Positions 5,957 to 10,882 of a stretch of 25,840 nt of DNA are shown piece by piece; the stretch's first letter is position 1; every line of letters begins with the position of its first letter. The translations under genes and the position numbers were made by a program. The notes under the pieces were generated by a model that searched no databases, was not told the origin of the DNA, and saw nothing but the letters and a program-made list of their open reading frames with translations. The stretch is from a virus, in the IMG/VR virus record IMGVR_UViG_3300030101_001943, positions 572-26,411 of that record. One strand, 5' to 3'.

Positions 5957-6192
5957 TACACATTCTCCATCTTTGTCATGTAATTTGCATACTCTTCTAT
6001 AAGCTGATTGTGTTCTTCATTTACAGACCACATTTCAGAAAGGAACCATTCTTTATTGAAATCCCTATCCATACTTTCGAATTTATCTGCCATCAATCCA
6101 ACCATCTTCAATGGTACAGATGGACCAAAGTGTTTTATGATCCAGTTATAATGTGCTGGTTCAAACAATTTTTTTTGTTGTGGTATAGCCAT
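5956..6192 (-). CDS. Small hypothetical protein, first gene of the leftward operon
   Basis: A 78-residue protein, MAIPQQKKLFEPAHYNWIIK at the start, then a helix around VPLKMVGLMADKFESM and an acidic C-terminal helix (NEEHNQLIEEYANYM). I recognise no family. It has its own ribosome site (AAAGGGGATACAC before the ATG) and is the first gene after the leftward promoter at 6227-6254. It is likely transcribed early and possibly in large amounts. It couples by TAATG to the next gene. Confidence 0.7.
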   Translation of the reverse strand: MAIPQQKKLFEPAHYNWIIKHFGPSVPLKMVGLMADKFESMDRDFNKEWFLSEMWSVNEEHNQLIEEYANYMTKMENV

Positions 6193-6226
6193 AATGTGTA
6201 TCCCCTTTCATTTGCTATAATTACCA

Positions 6227-6254
6227 ATAGTATCATACTAGGACATAGTGTCAA
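6227..6254 (-). promoter_or_regulatory. Leftward sigma70-type early promoter
   Basis: On the minus strand a perfect -35 TTGACA (6254-6249), a 16-nt spacer and a -10 TACTAT (6232-6227, 4 of 6 matches) lie 35 nt upstream of the first gene of the leftward operon. The position directly after the hairpin that ends the preceding gene (6266-6293) is the usual terminator-promoter arrangement. A palindrome overlapping the -10 and spacer suggests repression. Confidence 0.6.
6228..6240. promoter_or_regulatory. Operator-like palindrome over the leftward promoter
   Basis: TAGTATCATACTA is a perfect 6-1-6 palindrome covering the -10 and part of the spacer of the leftward promoter. A dimeric HTH protein bound here would block RNA polymerase. 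The XRE protein encoded about 1.1 kb downstream in the same operon is the obvious candidate ligand. The half-site TAGTAT recurs at the other candidate leftward promoter (3626-3631), without a full partner. Confidence 0.5.
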
Positions 6255-6259
6255 GTTAT

Positions 6260-6293
6260 AAAGAAACCTACAGGACAATTAAGCCCTGTAGGT
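6260..6293 (-). terminator. Leftward intrinsic terminator after the 118-residue gene
   Basis: A 9-bp perfect stem ACCTACAGG / CCTGTAGGT (6266-6274 and 6285-6293) with a 10-nt loop is followed on the minus strand by TTCTTTATAA. It separates the gene 6304-6660 from the promoter at 6227-6254. A second small inverted repeat GGCTAG / CTAGCC (6297-6302 and 6308-6313) spans the stop codon. The T-tract is interrupted, so termination may be incomplete. Confidence 0.6.
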
Positions 6294-6303
6294 ATAGGCT
6301 AGA

Positions 6304-6660
6304 TTAACTAGCCTTTGCCATTGGTACGAATGGTTGGTATTTGAAAGGTCTACCATCACCAATCATACTATTCATTTCATTGTACTTTGCTTCAAACGGT
6401 GCAACGTATGAACGAAGTGTAGCAATATCAGCTTCAATCTCATTGTAGATATCTTCCATCTTTTTGTAGTAAGGACTATCATCACCATTGATACCTGATT
6501 CAGTATCCATACTTGCTCTCAAGTCTGGCAACTTCTTACTCTCTGCGGTAGCAATTCTACCGTATACGGTATTACAAATACCTTTCAAGGTACTCAAACC
6601 TAATATACTGAAAGGTATACCAACTGTTGCGATTGTTGAATTGTTCTTTGTCTTTGTCAT
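6304..6660 (-). CDS. Hypothetical 118-residue protein, separate leftward unit
   Basis: Starts MTKTKNNSTIATVGIPFSIL, continues with a mildly hydrophobic segment (GLSTLKGICNTVYGRIATAESKK), an acidic coiled-coil-like stretch (YYKKMEDIYNEIEADIATLRSYVAPFEAKYNEM) and a Pro-rich tail. I do not recognise the family. A GTG at 6669 would add three residues but sits directly on the AGGAG sequence with no spacing. The ATG at 6660 has AGGAG at 8 nt and is the real start. It has its own terminator and is the first gene leftward of the control region, so it may be the earliest or most highly expressed leftward product. Confidence 0.75.
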   Translation of the reverse strand: MTKTKNNSTIATVGIPFSILGLSTLKGICNTVYGRIATAESKKLPDLRASMDTESGINGDDSPYYKKMEDIYNEIEADIATLRSYVAPFEAKYNEMNSMIGDGRPFKYQPFVPMAKAS

Positions 6661-6696
6661 TGTATTCACTCCTTTGTTAATTGAATGAGATCACCT

Positions 6697-6794
6697 CGCT
6701 AAATCTGGAAGCTATGTCAAACCTACGCGATTTGACATAGCTTGGGCGTTCGGCTTGCCCGAATCCCCCGAAGCCAGATTTTGCTAGGTTAGCG
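6697..6794. other. Complex inverted-repeat element (13-9-13 repeat inside a possible three-way junction)
   Basis: AAGCTATGTCAAA (6709-6721) and its exact complement TTTGACATAGCTT (6731-6743) flank a 9-nt centre CCTACGCGA. This is enclosed by AAATCTGG (6701-6708) pairing with CCAGATTT (6774-6781), extendable by GC/GC across one mismatch. Between them lies a second small stem, either GGGC/GCCC (6744-6747, 6757-6760) or TTCGG/CCGAA (6749-6753, 6759-6763). CGCTAA (6697-6702) can alternatively pair with TTAGCG (6789-6794). As RNA this would be a three-helix fold. As DNA, 13-bp arms around a 9-bp spacer look like a recombinase core site. No known RNA family is recognised. Confidence 0.5.
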
Positions 6795-6901
6795 CAGTCC
6801 ATTCACAAGGAGGGGATACATACAGACAAAGCGAAGAACAACCGAGACAATCTCAACAGTTGGAATGCCTTTTGGGTGGGATGGTGGGGTCAATAATAAG
6901 T

Positions 6902-6925
6902 GTGTGTGATGCGCGCATCACGCAC
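6902..6925. promoter_or_regulatory. GC-rich palindrome upstream of the small terminase gene
   Basis: GTGATGCGCGCATCAC (6906-6921) is a perfect 16-bp palindrome. It extends to 24 nt (6902-6925) with one mismatched pair. It is conspicuous in a window this AT-rich and lies about 70 nt upstream of the terS start. Possible roles are a dimeric regulator or integration-host-type binding site, a terminase recognition site or part of an origin. No T-run follows, so it is not a terminator. Confidence 0.4.
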
Positions 6926-6993
6926 TCAGTTTTGGTGAAGCTATCCCCATTTCGCTATTGACATGGTCGATTAGATAGAGTTTCCTACAACTC

Positions 6994-7383
6994 ATGAACA
7001 CACTCAAGAACCTCGCAGATCAGTCTACGATCACCGCAAAACAACGAAAGCTGGTGGATACACTCGTAGCAACTGGATGCAGCATCAAGAAAGCTAGTGA
7101 AGTAGCTGGATATGCAAAGGGAGAAAGTGGTAGAGTCAGTGCTAGCAAGGCTCTCAAGAATCCAAACGTGCAAGCTTACTTGATGTTGCAAGTATCGGAA
7201 AGTATAGGACTCAACGCTACGAAAGCTAGTCATAGGTTACTCCAGCTTTCACAAGATGCTAAGAGTGAGTACGTTCAGCTAGAAGCAAGCAAGGATATAC
7301 TGGATCGAGCAGGGTTCAAAGCTCCTGATAAACACCAGCATCTTGTTGCAGGGGATATCAAAGTAAACATATCCCTTGACTAA
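6994..7383 (+). CDS. terS: Terminase small subunit
   Basis: A 129-residue DNA-recognition subunit of the packaging motor. The N-terminal helix-turn-helix resembles the terminase_2 type: STITAKQRKLVDTLVATGCSIKKASEVAGYA at residues 11-41, then SASKALKNPNVQAYLMLQVSESIGL at about 49-73. The C-terminal part (LEASKDILDRAGFKAPDKHQH) is the usual oligomerisation and LTE-type tail of such proteins. The ATG has no strong ribosome site (TTTCCTACAACTC upstream), which is unusual here. Its base and codon use differs from the rest: many CTC, AAG and ACC codons where neighbours use TTA, AAA and ACA. It is separated from the large subunit by 1.6 kb of small genes. Confidence 0.8.
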   Translation: MNTLKNLADQSTITAKQRKLVDTLVATGCSIKKASEVAGYAKGESGRVSASKALKNPNVQAYLMLQVSESIGLNATKASHRLLQLSQDAKSEYVQLEASKDILDRAGFKAPDKHQHLVAGDIKVNISLD

Positions 7384-7568
7384 AAGGAACTCGCAAGCTC
7401 GTACTATATTTATTGGGTTATCTGTCTACATATTAATTTAATCTTACTGTACCCCCTCTGGGGGGCTAGGGGGGAAAATCGCGACTCTGTTACGGTAAGT
7501 AGTCCTACTCAAACATTTTTAGCTTGAAAAGCTCTAAAAAATATTTAATGGTTAGTTAGGAGGTCGCT
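7384..7568. other. Intergenic region with G tracts and hairpins
   Basis: No gene is visible. At 7452-7474 there is CCCCC-TCT-GGGGGG-CTA-GGGGGG: the first C run can pair with either G run, and the G-rich strand has two six-G tracts. At 7516-7540 an AT-rich hairpin combines AGCTT/AAGCT (7521-7525, 7529-7533) with flanking T5/A5 and a two-base bulge. A ribosome site AGGAGG at 7558-7563 serves the next gene. The position next to terS makes this a candidate packaging (cos/pac) or genome-end region, or a weak terminator of terS; none is proven. Confidence 0.4.
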
Positions 7569-7787
7569 ATGGCAGAACGAAATAAGATGGAATCTATAAA
7601 AACATTAGTTGATTATTTAGAGGGTTCTCCAATGGTATGTGAGGTAATGTCTATTGCGAATGGTATAGCTGTAATTAAATTTAATTTAGAGCAAGAATAT
7701 ACCTATCATATTACTCAAAAATATGTTGATGAATTAGGAAAAAAAATACATGGCAAAGACACCAGCTTGGCAAAGAAAAGAGGGTAA
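7569..7787 (+). CDS. Small hypothetical protein
   Basis: A 72-residue protein starting MAERNKMESIKTLVDYLEGSP. The following stretch (VCEVMSIANGIAVIKFNLEQEYTYHI) looks like a small beta-barrel or sheet, ending with basic residues (LAKKRG). I recognise no family. The ATG follows a strong AGGAGG by 5 nt. The last 38 nt overlap the next gene in another frame and include an A8 run, so the tail is probably not conserved. Confidence 0.65.
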   Translation: MAERNKMESIKTLVDYLEGSPMVCEVMSIANGIAVIKFNLEQEYTYHITQKYVDELGKKIHGKDTSLAKKRG

Positions 7788-8040
7788 GAACCCCAAAGGT
7801 GGTTTGAATGCTAAAGGCAGAGCAAGCTACAAGAAAGGTACTCTCAAGCCACCAGTAAAGAGTGGTGATAATCCTAGACGTGCTTCTTTCTTGGCAAGGA
7901 TGGGTAATATGCGTGGTCCAGAAAGAGATTCTAAGGGAAAGCCTACCAGACTTCTTCTTAGTTTAAGAGCTTGGGGTGCAAGTTCGAAGGCAGATGCTAG
8001 AGCCAAAGCAAAAGCAATAAGTAAAAGGAATAAGGCATGA
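7750..8040 (+). CDS. Small basic protein, DUF6321-like
   Basis: A 96-residue, strongly basic protein. Its start, TPAWQRKEGKNPKGGLNAKGRASYKK, and the later RRASFLARMGNMRGPERDSKGKPTRL are a signature I associate with DUF6321-type proteins found in phages, giant viruses and marine metagenomes. The C-terminal LRAWGASSKADARAKAKAISKRN looks helical. The charge suggests nucleic-acid contact, possibly inside the head, but no activity is known. It overlaps the upstream gene by 38 nt and couples by ATGA to the next. Confidence 0.7.
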   Translation: MAKTPAWQRKEGKNPKGGLNAKGRASYKKGTLKPPVKSGDNPRRASFLARMGNMRGPERDSKGKPTRLLLSLRAWGASSKADARAKAKAISKRNKA

Positions 8041-8285
8041 GCAAGAAAGTAAGATGGTGGGAAGAAGATGCAGATAATCTTCAAGAGAATGTAAAAAAAA
8101 TGAAAGAAAAGATTGATAACAACGAAGTTGATTTAGATATGTGTGCTGATTTTCTAGAGTATCACTATGATAAATATATAGCTCAACAACCTAGTTCATA
8201 TAAGACATGGCTTGAGAAGAAGTTTAGAGTTGCTGAAATGTTATCAAGGTCACCAGCAGATATAGATATAGGGAAGTTAAAATAA
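8037..8285 (+). CDS. Small hypothetical helical protein
   Basis: An 82-residue protein, the only acidic-to-neutral member of this small-gene cluster. It has DADNLQENVKKMKEKIDNNEVDLDMCADFLEYHYDKYI followed by YKTWLEKKFRVAEMLSRSPADIDIGKLK, all predicted helical. No family is recognised. The start overlaps the previous stop (ATGA), and the stop overlaps the next start (TAATG), so it is translated with its basic neighbours and could partner with one of them. Confidence 0.7.
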   Translation: MSKKVRWWEEDADNLQENVKKMKEKIDNNEVDLDMCADFLEYHYDKYIAQQPSSYKTWLEKKFRVAEMLSRSPADIDIGKLK

Positions 8286-8449
8286 TGGCAGTAAATGCAG
8301 CTGGTAATTATACCAAACCTTCAATGAGAAAGAGTTTATTCAATAGAATTAAAGCTGGTAGTAAAGGTGGCAGACCTGGTCAATGGTCAGCAAGAAAAGC
8401 ACAGATGCTGGCTAGAATGTATAAAGCAAAAGGTGGAGGTTACAAATGA
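8285..8449 (+). CDS. 54-residue basic protein with GGRPGQWSARKAQ motif
   Basis: Starts MAVNAAGNYTKPSMRKSLF and contains the signature IKAGSKGGRPGQWSARKAQMLARMYKAKGGGYK. This signature recurs in small proteins of marine phages and large DNA viruses, sometimes as part of longer multi-domain proteins. Function is unknown. The pattern suggests a small nucleic-acid-binding or packaging-associated peptide. The ATG overlaps the previous stop (TAATG), and the TGA overlaps the next ATG (ATGA), which strongly supports expression despite the short length. Confidence 0.7.
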   Translation: MAVNAAGNYTKPSMRKSLFNRIKAGSKGGRPGQWSARKAQMLARMYKAKGGGYK

Positions 8450-8598
8450 TAAAACTAACTAAAAGGCAAGAAGATACTTTAAAAAAACATTCAAAGCATC
8501 ATACATCAAAACATATGAAGATGATGCGTATTGCTATGAGAAAAGGTTTGTCATTTACAAAAGCACATAAGAAAGCACAGAAGGAAGTTGGAACTTAA
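8446..8598 (+). CDS. 50-residue Lys/His/Met-rich basic protein
   Basis: MIKLTKRQEDTLKKHSKHHT then SKHMKMMRIAMRKGLSFTKA and a basic end (HKKAQKEVGT). The LTKRQ..TLKKHS.HHT..HM..M...M..G.SF..AH pattern is one I have seen in similar small viral proteins, but I know no function. Its five His and many Lys residues in a helix suggest nucleic-acid or metal contact. It starts at an ATGA overlap and ends at a TAATG overlap, so it belongs to the coupled cluster. Confidence 0.7.
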   Translation: MIKLTKRQEDTLKKHSKHHTSKHMKMMRIAMRKGLSFTKAHKKAQKEVGT

Positions 8599-8831
8599 TG
8601 AAAGCTCCTCAACGATCTTTACTTAACTGGGGTAAACAGAAGTGGAGAACTTCTGATGGTTCTCCATCAAAAGGTAAGAAAAGATATTTACCAGATGCAG
8701 CTTGGAAAGCATTAAGTGCAAGTGAGAAAGCAGCAACCAATCGTGCAAAAGCAAAAGGTAATCGTTCCGGCAAGCAGTTTGTAAGGCAACCAAAGAAGAT
8801 TGCACAGAAAGTTAAGAAGTATCGAACATGA
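8598..8831 (+). CDS. Small basic protein (KGKKRYLPDAAWKAL / KAKGNRSGKQF type)
   Basis: A 77-residue basic protein with a characteristic order: LLNWGKQKWRTSDGSPSKGK, RYLPDAAWKALSASEKAATNRAK, then KGNRSGKQFVRQPKKIAQKVKKYR. This resembles the DUF5872-like proteins of marine viruses and phages (family number from memory, moderately sure). No activity is known. It has no acidic patch, so it probably binds nucleic acid or an acidic capsid surface. It is coupled upstream by TAATG and downstream by ATGA. Confidence 0.7.
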   Translation: MKAPQRSLLNWGKQKWRTSDGSPSKGKKRYLPDAAWKALSASEKAATNRAKAKGNRSGKQFVRQPKKIAQKVKKYRT

Positions 8832-9022
8832 GTTTTTTACATACTTTGAGTGATAAAGAACGCAGAATGTTAAGGAACGTAGTAAAGACAGTGCATCTTA
8901 AACACTTTCCCAAGCAATTTGCGACTGATTACGAAGCTGATAAATTGATTGCAGTCATTGGTCCAGAAACTGTAGAAAAACTACTTAAAGTGGCTATTGA
9001 CTATAAGATTGATGATAGATAG
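8828..9022 (+). CDS. Small hypothetical protein preceding the large terminase
   Basis: A 64-residue protein starting MSFLHTLSDKERRMLRNVVK, with THLKHFPKQFA-like basic residues in the middle (VHLKHFPKQFATDYEADKL) and a helical end (IGPETVEKLLKVAIDYKID). No family is recognised. The ATG overlaps the previous stop (ATGA) and the stop TAG overlaps the GTG start of the large terminase (TAGTG). Its translation therefore probably delivers ribosomes to that weak start codon. Confidence 0.7.
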   Translation: MSFLHTLSDKERRMLRNVVKTVHLKHFPKQFATDYEADKLIAVIGPETVEKLLKVAIDYKIDDR

Positions 9023-10542
9023 TGCCTAGCTTTAACTACAAACCAGATGGTGAAATATTAAAATCTTTTATGAAAGACTCTAATTTTTTTAGAGGTTTAA
9101 GAGGTCCAGTTGGTTCTGGTAAGTCTGTTGCTTGTTGTGTTGAAGTATTTCGTAGAAGTCTTGAACAAAAGAAAAATAAAGAAGGTGTTCGTAAATCTCG
9201 TTGGGCTGTAATTAGAAATACAAACCCACAGTTAAGAACAACTACTATAAAGACTTGGTTAGACTGGTTTCCAGAAGATACTTGGGGAAAGTTTCATTGG
9301 TCAGTACCATATACACATCATGTTCAAAAGAATGATTTGGATATGGAAATTATATTTCTAGCATTAGATAGACCAGAAGATGTAAAGAAACTTCTTTCTT
9401 TGGAACTTACTGGTGTTTGGATTAACGAAGCAAGAGAAATACCTAAGAGTATTATTGATGCGTGTACTATGCGTGTTGGTCGTTATCCATCTATGCGTGA
9501 GGGTGGTGCAAGTTGGTCTGGTGTGATTGCAGATACCAATGCTCCAGAAGAAGATCATTGGTGGGCGATTATGGCTGGTGAGGTTCCAATACCAGACCAT
9601 ATTCCAAAAGAGCAAGCAAAGATGCTAATTAAACCTGATAACTGGGGATTTTTTACACAACCACCAGCAATGAAAGAAACACTTGATGATCGTGGTGAAG
9701 TAAAAGATTACAGTATGAATAAAAAAGCAGAGAACTGTACTAACATTTTAGATACTTATTATTCTAATCTTATTCGTGGTAAGACTAAAAGTTGGATAGA
9801 TGTTTATGTAATGAACAGATTGGGTGCAATACAGGAAGGAAAACCTGTATATCCACAGTTTGTTAGTGAAACGCATATTGCAACTGAAGAAATACCTATT
9901 GCAATGGGTGTGCCTTTGTACATTGGTATTGATTTTGGTCTTACTCCAGCTGCTGTTTTTGGTCAAAAAGTTAGAGGTCGTTGGTTAATACAATCAGAGA
10001 TTGTTGCTATTGATATGGGTATAGTTCGATTTGCAGAATTGTTACGACAAGAGATAGCAACACGTTTTGCTGGTCTTGATGTAAACATTATTGGTGATCC
10101 AGCTGGTGATTTTAGAGCGCAAACAGATGAATCGACTCCATTTCAGATATTAAGAGGTGCTGGATTAAGAGCAATACCAGCTCCATCTAATAGTGTAGAC
10201 CTTAGATTAGAGTCAGTTTCGTCACAGTTAACAAAAATGTCAGATGGCAAACCATCTTTTTTGATAGACAGAAGGTGTCCAATGCTGATAAAAGGATTTC
10301 AAGGAGGATATTCCTATAGAAGAATGCAAGTGTCAGGAGAAAGATATGATGACAAACCAGAAAAAAATATGTATTCTCATATTCATGATGCTTTACAGTA
10401 CCTAATGTTGGGTGCTGGAGAAGGAAGGCAACTTATGGCTGGACAAAAACCCCTTTCTTCGTTTAATGCGAGAACGGACTATGATATATTTAAACGAAAA
10501 CCATTTAAGAAGAGAAGTATATGGCAAAGATTAGGAGGTTAA
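9022..10542 (+). CDS. terL: Terminase large subunit
   Basis: A 506-residue packaging ATPase/nuclease that pumps DNA into the prohead and cuts it. The ATPase domain has the Walker A GPVGSGKS at residues 28-35 and a Walker B-like LTGVWINEARE, with the catalytic Glu at 136. The RNase-H-like nuclease domain has IGIDFG with Asp304, IIGDPAGD with Asp359 and HIHDALQYL with Asp456. Length is normal. The start is GTG overlapping the previous stop (TAGTG), so expression depends on coupling. The gene begins the head-assembly part of the operon and is followed after 1 nt by a small virion-type protein. Confidence 0.95.
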   Translation: MPSFNYKPDGEILKSFMKDSNFFRGLRGPVGSGKSVACCVEVFRRSLEQKKNKEGVRKSRWAVIRNTNPQLRTTTIKTWLDWFPEDTWGKFHWSVPYTHHVQKNDLDMEIIFLALDRPEDVKKLLSLELTGVWINEAREIPKSIIDACTMRVGRYPSMREGGASWSGVIADTNAPEEDHWWAIMAGEVPIPDHIPKEQAKMLIKPDNWGFFTQPPAMKETLDDRGEVKDYSMNKKAENCTNILDTYYSNLIRGKTKSWIDVYVMNRLGAIQEGKPVYPQFVSETHIATEEIPIAMGVPLYIGIDFGLTPAAVFGQKVRGRWLIQSEIVAIDMGIVRFAELLRQEIATRFAGLDVNIIGDPAGDFRAQTDESTPFQILRGAGLRAIPAPSNSVDLRLESVSSQLTKMSDGKPSFLIDRRCPMLIKGFQGGYSYRRMQVSGERYDDKPEKNMYSHIHDALQYLMLGAGEGRQLMAGQKPLSSFNARTDYDIFKRKPFKKRSIWQRLGG

Positions 10543-10543
10543 T

Positions 10544-10882
10544 ATGTGTTTATTTGGAGGTGGTAGCTCTGCTCCTACGAGGGATTTGGAAGCGGAAGCA
10601 GCCCAAAAAGCCGAACGTGAACGTCAGGAAGCAGAAAAAGCCAGAGCCAAAGAAAAGGCAACGGAAAGCCAAGTAAGACGTGGTACTCCTCTTGTTCAGT
10701 ATGTTCAAGCACCACAAGAGCCAAAAGCACCAGACCTTACAACAGAAAGACTTGGTAAAGGCGAATCTTTAGCACAAACACAAAGAAAAAAACGTACACG
10801 TTTAATGGGTCGTGGTCGTGCTAGAGGTAGAAGATCACTTCTTACAAGTACAGGTATGGGTTATTATGGGGGTAGAGTATAA
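10544..10882 (+). CDS. Small basic structural-region protein
   Basis: A 112-residue protein with three parts: a Gly/Ser-rich start (MCLFGGGSSAP), an Ala/Glu/Lys/Arg-rich coiled-coil stretch at about 15-45 (EAEAAQKAERERQEAEKARA), and a basic tail with GRGRARGRRSLLTSTGMGYYGG. A small gene with such a RGRRSLL / GMGYY end often stands before the portal of T7-like marine podoviruses. Its role is not established; a minor head or core component is likely. It has a good GGAGG site and overlaps the portal start by 1 nt (TAATG). Confidence 0.7.
   Translation: MCLFGGGSSAPTRDLEAEAAQKAERERQEAEKARAKEKATESQVRRGTPLVQYVQAPQEPKAPDLTTERLGKGESLAQTQRKKRTRLMGRGRARGRRSLLTSTGMGYYGGRV

Larger units (their letters stand above)
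6661..6993. other. Non-coding divergent control region
   Basis: These 333 nt between the leftward gene and the small terminase contain no convincing gene. GC content from 6721 to 7140 is about 48% by my count, against roughly 27-37% in structural-gene lines I counted. It holds the inverted-repeat element at 6697-6794, a Shine-Dalgarno-like AGGAGGGG at 6809-6816 with no start codon in range, a GC palindrome at 6902-6925 and a lone TTGACA at 6958-6963 lacking a good -10. Rightward transcription of the terminase block presumably starts here, but I cannot place a promoter with confidence. An origin or packaging role is also possible. Confidence 0.5.

Noticed and set aside
6744-6775. Possible tRNA T-arm or tRNA-derived attachment site (GTTCGGC ... 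GAATCCCCC)
   Set aside because: The loop lacks the conserved A after TTCG and the closing C. No acceptor, D-arm or anticodon arm can be built around it, and no CCA-type end fits.
6809-6816. Shine-Dalgarno-like AGGAGGGG in the control region
   Set aside because: No ATG, GTG or TTG start with a meaningful frame follows within a usable distance.
6958-6986. TTGACA upstream of terS as a rightward promoter
   Set aside because: At 16-18 nt spacing the -10 region reads TTTCCT-like sequence with poor match, so I kept it only as a remark in the control-region entry.
3692-7514. Shared word CCTACTCAAAC in two intergenic regions (3692-3702 and 7504-7514)
   Set aside because: An 11-base word occurring twice is expected many times by chance in 25.8 kb, and the flanks do not match.
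7739-7750. A8 run at the overlap of two genes as a programmed frameshift site
   Set aside because: The downstream gene is in the +1 frame relative to the upstream one, which a -1 slip on an A run would not reach, and the downstream gene has its own ATG.
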